This document shows positions 1 through 8,561 of a stretch of 18,388 nucleotides of DNA, in pieces. The notes below the pieces were generated by a model that was given only the letters and a program-made list of their open reading frames with translations, ran no database searches and was not told where the DNA came from. Position 1 is the first letter of the stretch, and every line of letters begins with the position of its first letter. This stretch comes from JAUPVN01 sp964423475 (lineage in GTDB: Bacteria; Patescibacteriota; Saccharimonadia; Saccharimonadales; CAIOMD01), in NCBI GenBank assembly GCA_964423475.1, contig CAYRFD010000015.1:1-18388 (forward strand), read 5' to 3'. The position numbers and the translations under genes are program-made.

Positions 1-933
1 AATATGTATGGGGCTTTAGTGCAAGAAGGTTTGGGTACAAAAAGTCTTATAGCTCAAGAAATATATAAAAAATCTGGTAAATCATATTTTGGATCAATCG
101 CACAAGATACGGTAGCTACTATTATTAATGATTTAGTAAGCGTTGGTGCTACACCTGTTGTGCTAAATGCCTATTGGTCTGCCGGGTCTTACGATTGGCT
201 AGTAGACAATAAGCTAACAAAAGACTTTATAGGTGGTTGGCGTAAAGCATGTGATTTATCGGGCGTAACTTGGGGAGGGGGTGAAACTCAATCTTTGCCG
301 GGTATTGTTTGTAAAGATTCTTTAGAGTTTGCCGGTAGTGGTTTTGGCGTTGTTAAACCCAAAATAAATTTAGTGCAAGATAAAAATATTAGTGATAGTG
401 ATGCAATTGTATTTGTAGAATCTAGTGGGGTTCATGCAAATGGAATTAGTTTAACAAGAAAAATAGCCGACAGTTTAAAGGATGGTTATTTTACAAAAAT
501 AAATGATAATCAAACCTACGGAGAAGCACTATTAAAACCAACTATTTTGTACGCTAAATTAATAACTCAATTGCAAAAATCTAAAATAAAAATACACTAT
601 TTATCAAATATTACAGGTCACGGGTGGCGTAAAATAATGCGTGGTAATAAAGATTTTAGCTACATAATAGACAAAGTTAATAAGCCACAGCCCGTGTTTG
701 ATTTTATTCAACAAAAATCTGGCAATACTATAGAAGAAATGTATTCAAACTATAATATGGGAGCGGGTTATGCTATATATTTACCCGCAAAAGAGGCAGA
801 TAAAGTAATTAAAATTGCTAAAAATATTGGTATAAAAGCATGGGTTGCGGGTAGTGTTCAAAAGGGCCCTAAACAAGTTGTTATTAAGCCATTAAATATT
901 ATTTTTGCTGGCAAAACTTTGGAGGTACGCTAG
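1..933 (+). CDS. purM: Phosphoribosylformylglycinamidine cyclo-ligase (AIR synthetase), 5'-truncated by the window
   Basis: PurM closes FGAM to aminoimidazole ribotide using ATP, the fifth step of de novo purine synthesis. The frame is open to base 1, and the visible protein begins at EGLGTK, which aligns with the family's DGVGTK motif normally found about 50 residues into the protein; the true start therefore lies upstream and the ATG at base 4 is internal. Other family marks are NDLVSVGATP, the GGGETQSLPG loop (family GGETAEMPG), SSGVHANGISLTRKI (family SSGPHSNGYSLVRKI) and NITGHGWRKIMRG near the C-terminus. It ends in TAG, which overlaps the GTG start of purL by one base, so the two are surely cotranscribed and probably translationally coupled. 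The Asp of DGVGTK is Glu here. Confidence in family is high; kinetics cannot be judged. Confidence 0.95.
   Translation, partial: NMYGALVQEGLGTKSLIAQEIYKKSGKSYFGSIAQDTVATIINDLVSVGATPVVLNAYWSAGSYDWLVDNKLTKDFIGGWRKACDLSGVTWGGGETQSLPGIVCKDSLEFAGSGFGVVKPKINLVQDKNISDSDAIVFVESSGVHANGISLTRKIADSLKDGYFTKINDNQTYGEALLKPTILYAKLITQLQKSKIKIHYLSNITGHGWRKIMRGNKDFSYIIDKVNKPQPVFDFIQQKSGNTIEEMYSNYNMGAGYAIYLPAKEADKVIKIAKNIGIKAWVAGSVQKGPKQVVIKPLNIIFAGKTLEVR
921..925 (+). promoter_or_regulatory. Shine-Dalgarno site for purL
   Basis: GGAGG lies inside the last codons of purM, 7 bases before a GTG codon that overlaps the purM stop (TAGTG). This decides the GTG start of purL, since no nearby in-frame ATG has such a site. 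Confidence 0.8.
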
Positions 934-3900
934 TGCAAGTTATAAATGGCGTATTAGGTTTATCAGATTTTAGAGTTAATATTTTATTATTAAAAGTCCA
1001 AAAAAAAGTTCCTAGTGTAAAAAGTATTTCTGCAGAGCTTGTTCATTTTATAGACACAAATAAAAAGTTAACTAACCAACAACAAAAAAATCTTAAAGTA
1101 TTGCTAAACTATGGTGCACCATATAATGCAGAAAGAAACGGCACGTTACTTATTGTAGTGCCTCGTGTAGGTACAATCTCGGCCTGGTCTTCTAAGGCTA
1201 CCGACATAGCTCATAATGCTGGTTTAATTAATATTAACAGAATAGAACATGGCATAGCTTTTTATATTAAAGGCTTAAAAAAAGAGGATATATATAAAGT
1301 TGTACCACTACTGCACGATAGAATGACAGAAAGTGTATTAACTTCTTTTGATCAAACTAAGGAGCTTTTTAAAGAAGGCAAACCAAAATCATTAACTGTG
1401 TTTGATATTAAAAAAGGTACAAAAGAAGATTTGCAAAGTGCTAATAAACAACTAGGTCGTGCCCTAGAAGATGACGAAGTAGATTATTTATACCAAGAAT
1501 ACACAGCTCTTAACCGTAACCCCACAGATGTAGAACTTATGATGTTTGCGGCTGTAAATAGTGAACACTGTAGGCACAAGATATTTAATGCCAACTGGGT
1601 CATAAATGGTATAGAGCAACCCATTAGTTTATTTAAAATGATAAAAAATACTTATAATCATAACTCAAAAAATATTTTGTCTGCTTATACAGATAACGCT
1701 GCGGTAATGGTTGGCCCGCAAGCTGGAAGATTTTTTTCTGACCCAGTAACTCATGAATATAAGTATAATAAAGAAAAGATTCATGCGGTTATTAAAGTAG
1801 AAACACATAATCATCCTACAGCAATTGCTCCAGTTCCGGGTGCTGCTACGGGCACTGGCGGAGAAATAAGAGATGAAGGCGCTACCGGTAGAGGTGCAAA
1901 GCCTAAAATGGGCTTAGCTGGTTTTTCGGTTTCTAATTTAAACATTCCAGGTGCAGAGCAACCATGGGAAAAGTCGTATGGTAAGCCAAACCGCATAACA
2001 TCTGCTTTAGATATTATGATAGATGCACCCATTGGCGCTGCAAATTATGCTAACGAATTTGGCCGTCCTAACGTTCTAGGCTATTTTAGAACTTTTGAGC
2101 AAAAAGTTGATAAAGAATTATGGGGTTATCATAAGCCAATTATGATAGCAGGTGGTTTGGGTAATATTCGTGATCAACATGTGCAAAAAAATAGCTTAAA
2201 ACCAGGCGATAAAATAATTGTGCTTGGTGGCCCGTCTATGCTTATTGGTTTGGGCGGCGGCGCTGCTGCTAGTATGGAATCTGGCAGTGGTGATGAAGAT
2301 TTAGATTTTGCTTCTGTTCAGCGCGGTAATGCAGAAATAGAACGCAGGGCTCAAGAAGTAATTGATACATGTTGGGCAATGGGTAAAGATAATCCTATTG
2401 TTTCTATTCATGATGTAGGAGCGGGGGGAATATCTAATGCATTACCCGAGCTAGTTAACGATGCTGGGCTGGGAGCCGTTTTTGAGCTTAGAGACGTACC
2501 AAGCGCCGATGCTAGTTTGTCTCCTTTAGAGATATGGTCTAACGAATCTCAAGAACGATATGTTATGGGTGTTAAGCCTAAAGATTTAGATAAATTTATT
2601 GCAATTTGTAGTAGAGAGCGTTGTCCATTTGCAGTTGTTGGCAATACAACCAAAGAAAAACAATTGGTTTTAACAGATAAACTTACTAACACGCGGCCAG
2701 TTGATGTACCTATGTCTTTATTGTTTGGTAAACCTCCAAGAATGACAAGAACTGCTAAAACTCCAATACAAAACTTAAAAGCCGATAACTTAAAAGGTAT
2801 TACAATTGCACAAGCTGCAAACAGAGTGTTGCATATACCATCTGTTGCAAGTAAAAAGTTTTTAATAACCATTGGCGATAGGTCTGTTACTGGTCTAATT
2901 ACCAAAGATCAAATGGTTGGTCCATGGCAAGTTCCCGTTAGTGACGTGGCGGTAGCCGCAAGTGCTTTTGATACAAAAAAGGGCGAGGCTATGGCAATGG
3001 GCGAGCGTACGCCCTTAGCTGTAATTAATGGTCCTGCGTCTGCAAGAATGGCAATTGGAGAGGCCATAACAAATATTATGTCTGCAGATATTCCTGCATT
3101 ATCTAGTATTAAACTTTCTGCAAATTGGATGGCTGCCGCTGGCTATAGCCAAGAAGATTATAAATTATATCAAACTGTGCAGTCTGTAGGATTAGAATTT
3201 TGCCCATCTTTAGATATTGCTATACCAGTTGGTAAAGACTCTTTAAGTATGAGAACAATCTGGCAAGACGGCAAACAAAATAAAAGCGTTGTATCGCCAC
3301 TGTCGGTTATAATAAGTGCGTTTTCTCCGGTAAATAATGTAGATAAAACATTAACTCCATTGCTTGATGTATCTTCACCCACTAGCTTAATTGCAATAGA
3401 TTTAGGGCTTGGAAAAGCTCGCTTAGGGGGTTCTGCCTTATTGCAAGCATATTCACAAGTTGGCGATACTGCGCCAGATATTAGCCCACAAACATTAAAA
3501 GCATTTTTTAAAGTAATAAAACTTTTAAAAAGTAAAAATATATTGTTGGCTTACCACGATAGATCAGACGGAGGTTTGTTTACAACATTGTGTGAGATGG
3601 CATTTACAAGTAAAGTGGGTTTAAAATTAGATATTTCAAAGCTTAAAGGTAAAACTTCTTTACATAAATTATTTACAGAAGAGCTTGGCGTAGTTATACA
3701 AGTAAATAAAAAAGATGAAAAAACGGTGCTACAACTGCTTAATAACTATATAGCTGATTCTAGTTTTGCAATTGGTAGTCCACTTAAAAATAGTACAAAA
3801 ATTACTATAAAAGATGGTGCTAAGCAAGTATATTCTAAAGATCGTGTTGTATTAGAACAGTGGTGGGCAAATACTAGTTATAATATTCAAAAATTACGTG

Positions 3901-4793
3901 ATAATCCAGCTAGTGCAAAACAAGAATATTTACAAATATTAGATGTTAAAGACAAAGGTATCACACCAATAGTAAATGCTAAATTGTTAAAAAATAGTTA
4001 TAAATCTAGGCCAAAAGTTGCAATATTACGAGAGCAAGGCGTAAATGGTCATATAGAAATGGCAGCTGCTTTTGATAAAGCTGGTTTTAGTGCGGTAGAT
4101 GTACATATGAACGATTTATTGATGGGTAACGCTAACTTGGCCGATTTTTATGGCTTGGCAGCTTGTGGTGGTTTTTCTTATGGTGATGTTTTGGGTGCCG
4201 GTGGAGGATGGGCAAAATCAATTTTGTTAGATAATAAATTACGTCAACAATTTAAAGACTTTTTTGACCGCCAAAATACGTTTAGTCTTGGTGTGTGTAA
4301 TGGCTGCCAAATGCTGGCATCAATAAAAGAGTTAATACCCGGAACAGATTTGTGGCCACAGTTTGTTCGTAATACTTCCGAACAGTTTGAAGCACGGTTG
4401 ATTACTGTTAAAATACTAAATTCTCCCTCAATATTGTTTAAAGATATGCAAGGTTCTTGTTTGCCAGTACCTGTGGCGCACGGAGAGGGAAGGGTTGTTT
4501 TTGGCTCAAATAGCCAACAAAAATATTGTTTAAAAAATGGTTTAGCAGCTATGCAATATGTTGATAATAATCATCAACCAACAAATGAATATCCATTAAA
4601 CCCCAATGGTTCGCAAAATGGGTTAACTGGTTTTACTTCTACAGACGGTAGGGTAACAATAATGATGCCACATCCAGAACGAAGTTTTATGTCGCGACAA
4701 CTTTCTTGGCGGCCCAAAGATTGGCCAAGCAATAGTTCGCCGTGGTTAAGAATGTTCCAAAATGCCAGGCAATGGGTACAAGATAATAGGTAA
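933..4793 (+). CDS. purL: Phosphoribosylformylglycinamidine synthase, single-chain large type
   Basis: PurL converts FGAR plus glutamine and ATP to FGAM. At 1286 residues this is the large one-chain form (as in gammaproteobacteria and eukaryotes), not the split PurS/PurQ/small-PurL system of Bacillus and archaea. Order: PurS-like N-terminal region (about 1-150), linker, synthetase core, and a class I glutaminase domain from about residue 1025. Visible motifs: NSEHCRH at 209-215, ETHNHP at 290-295, then a Gly-rich GTGGEIRDEGATGRG, and GGAAASMESGSGDEDLDFASVQRGN. The glutaminase triad is intact: nucleophile Cys1122 in GVCNGCQ, and His1247/Glu1249 in HPERS. It starts with GTG overlapping the purM stop and is followed by purD after 15 bases. 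Antisense open frames inside it are shadows. Confidence 0.98.
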   Translation: MQVINGVLGLSDFRVNILLLKVQKKVPSVKSISAELVHFIDTNKKLTNQQQKNLKVLLNYGAPYNAERNGTLLIVVPRVGTISAWSSKATDIAHNAGLININRIEHGIAFYIKGLKKEDIYKVVPLLHDRMTESVLTSFDQTKELFKEGKPKSLTVFDIKKGTKEDLQSANKQLGRALEDDEVDYLYQEYTALNRNPTDVELMMFAAVNSEHCRHKIFNANWVINGIEQPISLFKMIKNTYNHNSKNILSAYTDNAAVMVGPQAGRFFSDPVTHEYKYNKEKIHAVIKVETHNHPTAIAPVPGAATGTGGEIRDEGATGRGAKPKMGLAGFSVSNLNIPGAEQPWEKSYGKPNRITSALDIMIDAPIGAANYANEFGRPNVLGYFRTFEQKVDKELWGYHKPIMIAGGLGNIRDQHVQKNSLKPGDKIIVLGGPSMLIGLGGGAAASMESGSGDEDLDFASVQRGNAEIERRAQEVIDTCWAMGKDNPIVSIHDVGAGGISNALPELVNDAGLGAVFELRDVPSADASLSPLEIWSNESQERYVMGVKPKDLDKFIAICSRERCPFAVVGNTTKEKQLVLTDKLTNTRPVDVPMSLLFGKPPRMTRTAKTPIQNLKADNLKGITIAQAANRVLHIPSVASKKFLITIGDRSVTGLITKDQMVGPWQVPVSDVAVAASAFDTKKGEAMAMGERTPLAVINGPASARMAIGEAITNIMSADIPALSSIKLSANWMAAAGYSQEDYKLYQTVQSVGLEFCPSLDIAIPVGKDSLSMRTIWQDGKQNKSVVSPLSVIISAFSPVNNVDKTLTPLLDVSSPTSLIAIDLGLGKARLGGSALLQAYSQVGDTAPDISPQTLKAFFKVIKLLKSKNILLAYHDRSDGGLFTTLCEMAFTSKVGLKLDISKLKGKTSLHKLFTEELGVVIQVNKKDEKTVLQLLNNYIADSSFAIGSPLKNSTKITIKDGAKQVYSKDRVVLEQWWANTSYNIQKLRDNPASAKQEYLQILDVKDKGITPIVNAKLLKNSYKSRPKVAILREQGVNGHIEMAAAFDKAGFSAVDVHMNDLLMGNANLADFYGLAACGGFSYGDVLGAGGGWAKSILLDNKLRQQFKDFFDRQNTFSLGVCNGCQMLASIKELIPGTDLWPQFVRNTSEQFEARLITVKILNSPSILFKDMQGSCLPVPVAHGEGRVVFGSNSQQKYCLKNGLAAMQYVDNNHQPTNEYPLNPNGSQNGLTGFTSTDGRVTIMMPHPERSFMSRQLSWRPKDWPSNSSPWLRMFQNARQWVQDNR

Positions 4794-4798
4794 TATTT

Positions 4799-4803
4799 AG
4801 GAG
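4799..4803 (+). promoter_or_regulatory. Shine-Dalgarno site for purD
   Basis: AGGAG sits 5 bases before the purD ATG, in the 15-base gap after the purL TAA. No promoter is visible in the gap, which supports cotranscription with purL. Confidence 0.75.
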
Positions 4804-4808
4804 ATTAT

Positions 4809-6104
4809 ATGGCAGAAGTTTTAATAGTTGGAGCAACCGGTGGTAGAGAAGCTGCACTAGAACAAGCAATTAAATTATCAAAACATGTTACCAAGGTTCT
4901 AGTTTCTAAAGATCTAGAAAACGGTTTAAAACATTTTAAAAATTCTAAAAATAAACCATTTATAGTAATTGGGCCAGAACAGTCTTTAGTGAATGGTTTA
5001 GCAGATGATTTACGTAGCCAAGGATATAATGTTTTTGGTGTGGGGTCTAAGGCTGCTCAATACGAGGCAAGTAAAGCTGCAACAGTGCAGTTAGCTATTG
5101 ATGCAGGTGTAACTCACCCAAGTACGTATATTGCAAAAGGATCTACACTTGCTAAAGATGCTTTAAAGTATGTGCAAGATCATAATGTTAGTAGCTATGT
5201 TATAAAAGCAGATGGTTTAGCCGCCGGTAAAGGTGTATATTTGCCAGATACCAAACAAGAAGCTTTAACAATTGTTAAAGGCCTAATAGATGGCTCTTAT
5301 GCGGGAGGTGCCGGCACAAAAATTATTAATTTTGCTAACAGGCGCAGTGGCCCAGAGGTTTCTGCAATGGTAGTTGTTGGGCAATCACCAGACGATTATA
5401 TTATTTTACCACTCTCTCAAGACCACAAACGTGCTAAAGATAAAGACAAGGGCCCCAACACGGGCGGTATGGGCGCATACGCCCCCGTGCCAAGCAGCAT
5501 AGTTAGCGATAGCCAGTATAAAAAAATAAATGATATGGCGTTTAAATTATTAGCGCAAATGCATAAAGACAAGATTGAATATAGGGGTGGTGTAATGTAT
5601 TTGGGTTTAATGCTAGATGAAGAACTAAACGGTGATCCAACTTTAATAGAAATAAATGTGCGTTTTGGTGATCCAGAAACGCAGGTTATTTTACCGTTAC
5701 TTAATTATGCTGGTGTAGATGTATATGAGCTACTTTATATTGCTGCTACAAAAGGTAATTTAAAATCGTATATGAAAAATTTTGATGCAATTAGCAACTA
5801 CGCCGCCATAACTGTATGTCTTGCAGCTAATGGTTATGGATATAAAGACACACCCCAAAAGGGCGATGTTATTTATGGTTTAAATAATCAATATAGTGGC
5901 GTAACTGTGCAATTGGCAAGTGTAATTAATGGTGTAGATATAAAAACAAATGGTGGTAGAGTTTTATACGTTTCTGCTGCAGCAAGTAACGTTAAAGATG
6001 CGGCTAATATTGTGTATAGAGCCATTGGCAACAAAGCAGATGGCAAAAAAATATATTTTAACGATATGCAGTATAGGCACGATATAGGTTGGCAAGCAAG
6101 ATAG
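4809..6104 (+). CDS. purD: Phosphoribosylamine--glycine ligase (GAR synthetase)
   Basis: PurD joins glycine to phosphoribosylamine using ATP, the second step of purine synthesis. The 431 residues match the usual family length. The layout is an N-terminal Rossmann-like domain (MAEVLIVGATGGRE), an ATP-grasp core with KADGLAAGKGVYLP (Lys133), the HKRAKDKDKGPNTGGMGAY loop, and the metal-binding stretch EINVRFGDPETQ (Glu281, Asn283). Usual PurD begins GNGGREHAL; here it reads GATGGREAAL, so the otherwise near-constant His is Ala and the loop differs by a residue. The core ATP-grasp residues look intact, so activity is likely. It sits between purL and purN in the same operon, with a good Shine-Dalgarno site. 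Confidence 0.96.
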   Translation: MAEVLIVGATGGREAALEQAIKLSKHVTKVLVSKDLENGLKHFKNSKNKPFIVIGPEQSLVNGLADDLRSQGYNVFGVGSKAAQYEASKAATVQLAIDAGVTHPSTYIAKGSTLAKDALKYVQDHNVSSYVIKADGLAAGKGVYLPDTKQEALTIVKGLIDGSYAGGAGTKIINFANRRSGPEVSAMVVVGQSPDDYIILPLSQDHKRAKDKDKGPNTGGMGAYAPVPSSIVSDSQYKKINDMAFKLLAQMHKDKIEYRGGVMYLGLMLDEELNGDPTLIEINVRFGDPETQVILPLLNYAGVDVYELLYIAATKGNLKSYMKNFDAISNYAAITVCLAANGYGYKDTPQKGDVIYGLNNQYSGVTVQLASVINGVDIKTNGGRVLYVSAAASNVKDAANIVYRAIGNKADGKKIYFNDMQYRHDIGWQAR

Positions 6105-6110
6105 TAAATT

Positions 6111-6899
6111 ATGAGTGATAATAATTTACCAAGAGTAGTAATTTGGGGAGATGGCCAAGGTAGTACGTTTAGGGCAACTGTAGATGCAATAAATGCCGAT
6201 ATTGTGCGTTTTTGTGTAGCCGGAGTAATAACAACTAGTAAAAATGCAGGTATTTTAGAGCACGTAAAATATGCTAATAAAAATTATAAAATGAATATAA
6301 AAACTTTGATAGTGACAGGTAAACCCGGTAGGCGGCAAGATATTAAAACTCAACAAAAAGTTATAAATTTTATAAAAGACTGCAATGCGCAGTCTATGGT
6401 ACTAATGGGCGCTCTTGTAATAATGGGAGATCTAATTGTTAAATCTTTAAATGGAGATCTGCAAGTAAAAGAATTACCACGAGAACTTAAGGGTGCTCAA
6501 AAACTAATGGTAAAAAAGGGTAAGTTAAACACTTTGCCAAGTTATTTTCCTGATCTAGATAGTAACCCAGGCAGATACGGTCTTACTAATTCTCACCCGG
6601 CTCCCACGCTTGTAACCGCCAATACCCACGGCATAGGCGCACAAAAAAGAATGTTACAGCTAAAATCATTAGATAGCGCAGTTACTTACCATGCGGTTGC
6701 AAATAGCATAGACACGGGCCCTATTTTGGCTGCGCACATATTTCCAACCGGTATTTTATTAGCAAATAATGCTAATATACAAGAATTAGATAAACAAGCA
6801 GAAAGATTAAATAAAAAAGCTCAACGCATAGAAAAAGCTTATCTGCCACTAGATGTAGAAAAACAACTGTATATTCGTCAAAAATATTTATTAAAGTAG
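6111..6899 (+). CDS. purN: Divergent phosphoribosylglycinamide formyltransferase (GAR transformylase)
   Basis: This is probably the folate-dependent enzyme that formylates GAR to FGAR, the third purine step. The 262 residues exceed the roughly 210 of E. coli PurN. The three catalytic positions are present: Asn160 and His162 in TNSHPAP (E. coli NIHPSLLP, N106/H108) and Asp201 in SIDTGPIL (E. coli DELDGGPV, D144). The start VVIWGDGQGSTFRATVDAI resembles VVLISGNGSNLQAIIDAC. About 40 extra residues rich in charge lie between VLMGALVIMGD and TNSHPA (about 118-155). The usual LLPxYPG after HPS is replaced by TLVTANTHGIGA. It follows purD after 6 bases with no Shine-Dalgarno site, so translation probably depends on reinitiation. 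Operon position strongly supports the PurN call despite weak overall similarity. Confidence 0.8.
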   Translation: MSDNNLPRVVIWGDGQGSTFRATVDAINADIVRFCVAGVITTSKNAGILEHVKYANKNYKMNIKTLIVTGKPGRRQDIKTQQKVINFIKDCNAQSMVLMGALVIMGDLIVKSLNGDLQVKELPRELKGAQKLMVKKGKLNTLPSYFPDLDSNPGRYGLTNSHPAPTLVTANTHGIGAQKRMLQLKSLDSAVTYHAVANSIDTGPILAAHIFPTGILLANNANIQELDKQAERLNKKAQRIEKAYLPLDVEKQLYIRQKYLLK

Positions 6900-6904
6900 T
6901 ATTA

Positions 6905-8386
6905 TTATGCTGGCGTGTATGCTTTTGTTAAAGATGGTCTTCTTATGCTAAGCTCTTTAAGATAATCATCGTTAACCATTCCGGCAATGTAATTTCCATC
7001 AAAACAAGATGTCTCAATACCGTCTAGATTTGGGTTAAGTTCGTAAATGCATTGTTGCAGATCTTCTATAGATTGGTAGTAAACCCTATCGGCCCCTAAA
7101 GCATATTCTATTTCTTTGTAACTTTTATTATGTGCAATTAGTTCATTGTGTGTTGGCATATCTATACCATATACGTTAGGATATTTAACTGCGGGTGCTG
7201 CAGATGCAAAAAATACCTTTTTGGCTCCGGCACTTCTGGCAAGCTCAATTATTTTTCGGCTGGTGTTACCACGTACAATAGAATCATCTACTAGTAATAC
7301 GTTTTTTCCTTCAAACATGTGTTTTATTGGGTTAAGTTTTTTGCGCACAGCGTTTTTGCGTGCTGTTTGCCCCGGCATAATAAATGTTCTGCCTATATAT
7401 CTATTTTTAACAAAGCCCTCTTGGTATGGTACTCCTAGTGTTAGTGCTAGTTGTAGAGCAGCCGTGCGCCCGCTTTCCGGTATAGGCATAACTACATCAA
7501 TTTCATGGCTTGGGTTAATTTCTAATATTTTTTCTGCAAGCTTTTCCCCCATTTTTAATCTTGCTTCGTAAACAGAAACTCCATCAATTATAGAATCTGG
7601 TCTTGCTAAGTATACGTATTCAAAAGCGCATGGTATTTTTGCGGTTTTTTCTGCGCAAATTTTATGTGATAGTTTACCACTATTATTAACAAATATTGCT
7701 TCTCCGGGGAGCACATCTCTTACTAGTTTATACCCCAAAGTTTCTAAGGCAACAGACTCAGAAGCAAACATGTATTCTTTGCCCCCAGAGTCGTTTTTTC
7801 TTTCACCATAACATAGTGGCCTTATACCATTTGGGTCTCTAAAGGCTAATAATCCTTTGCCCGCTATCATTATAATTACAGCATAGCCACCATCAGTTTT
7901 AGATATTACGTTTTTAACAGAATTAAAAAGATCTTCATCGTCTAGTTTCATTTTATTTTGCAATAAGCTTTGCGTAAACAAATGTAGCAGTAATTCTGTA
8001 TCAGACGATGTAGCGGGTACTTTGTCGTACTGGTCAAGCAAGTACTGCTTAATAGATTCTGTATTTACAGTATTACCGTTATGGGCAATTGCTACAGTCT
8101 GATTATTTATAGTAACAAAAAAAGGTTGTGCTTCTTTAGACGAATCACAACCTGCTGTTGGGTACCTACAATGACCAATCCCAATTTTTCCTTGCATGCT
8201 TAGCATATCATGCTCTGTTATAACATCTTGTACTAGGCCGTTGTCTTTTTTTAAGTGAACCGTGCCGTCGTCTTCGCTTGTAACAATACCAGCAGCGTCT
8301 TGGCCCCTATGTTGTTGTACTATTAAAGCATCGTATATTTCATAGTGAACGTTAGAACCAGAAAGTATTCCTACAATTGCACACAC
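6905..8386 (-). CDS. purF: Amidophosphoribosyltransferase (glutamine PRPP amidotransferase)
   Basis: PurF makes phosphoribosylamine from PRPP and glutamine, the committed step. It has 493 residues: an Ntn-type class II glutaminase domain (about 1-235) starting MCAIVGIL, then a type I phosphoribosyltransferase domain with the PRPP loop VLLVDDSIVRGNT (Asp367-Asp368). Cys2 is the nucleophile directly after the initiator Met, so no propeptide is needed. HRGQDAAGI and GHCRYPTAG are typical. The sequence is closest in style to the Bacillus type (CAFEYVYLARPDSIIDG, SCFDGNY), but of the four Fe-S ligand positions only Cys253 and Cys461 remain; the others are Asn404 and Glu458. The start is GTG; an AGAGGA lies 13 bases upstream. 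It converges on purN with only 5 bases between stops. Confidence 0.97.
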   Translation of the reverse strand: MCAIVGILSGSNVHYEIYDALIVQQHRGQDAAGIVTSEDDGTVHLKKDNGLVQDVITEHDMLSMQGKIGIGHCRYPTAGCDSSKEAQPFFVTINNQTVAIAHNGNTVNTESIKQYLLDQYDKVPATSSDTELLLHLFTQSLLQNKMKLDDEDLFNSVKNVISKTDGGYAVIIMIAGKGLLAFRDPNGIRPLCYGERKNDSGGKEYMFASESVALETLGYKLVRDVLPGEAIFVNNSGKLSHKICAEKTAKIPCAFEYVYLARPDSIIDGVSVYEARLKMGEKLAEKILEINPSHEIDVVMPIPESGRTAALQLALTLGVPYQEGFVKNRYIGRTFIMPGQTARKNAVRKKLNPIKHMFEGKNVLLVDDSIVRGNTSRKIIELARSAGAKKVFFASAAPAVKYPNVYGIDMPTHNELIAHNKSYKEIEYALGADRVYYQSIEDLQQCIYELNPNLDGIETSCFDGNYIAGMVNDDYLKELSIRRPSLTKAYTPA

Positions 8387-8406
8387 TTTAAATATTGTTC
8401 CTCTTA

Positions 8407-8422
8407 AGACTCTATTCTAGCA
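8407..8422 (-). promoter_or_regulatory. purF promoter (extended -10)
   Basis: On the minus strand TGC-TAGAAT forms an extended -10 (8414-8422). Transcription would start near 8407, leaving a leader of about 20 bases that contains AGAGGA ahead of the GTG start. No good -35 is seen; TTAGCA at 8439-8444 is 19 bases away. Confidence 0.5.
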
Positions 8423-8454
8423 TAAATTTTATAAGCTGTGCTAAATATTTAGGA

Positions 8455-8467
8455 TGTAAAATTTACA
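8455..8467. promoter_or_regulatory. Perfect inverted repeat, candidate operator between purF and purB
   Basis: TGTAAA-A-TTTACA is a perfect 6+1+6 inverted repeat in the 175-bp gap between the divergent purF and purB genes. A further TGTTTAC half-like copy lies at 8477-8483. It does not resemble the E. coli PurR site or the Bacillus PurBox. In AT-rich DNA such a repeat can arise by chance, so the operator role is inference. Confidence 0.35.
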
Positions 8468-8531
8468 CAATGTTAATGTTTACTTAAAAAATGCTCAATA
8501 AAATAAATGCCCATTTTTATATTCCCCTTAC

Positions 8532-8556
8532 TATAGTATTATTAATATAAAGAGGA
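8532..8556 (+). promoter_or_regulatory. purB promoter -10 and Shine-Dalgarno site
   Basis: TATAGT at 8532-8537 gives a likely start near 8544. AGAGGA at 8551-8556 is 5 bases before the purB ATG. No convincing -35 is present. Confidence 0.5.
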
Positions 8557-8561
8557 TATAT

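Noticed and set aside
1811..3382. Antisense open frames inside purL (1811-2032, 2549-2905, 3170-3382)
   Set aside because: They lie wholly within the strongly conserved purL frame and encode no recognisable protein; they are shadows.
7146..7571. 141-codon plus-strand frame inside purF
   Set aside because: It is antisense to the conserved phosphoribosyltransferase domain and has no promoter or Shine-Dalgarno site.
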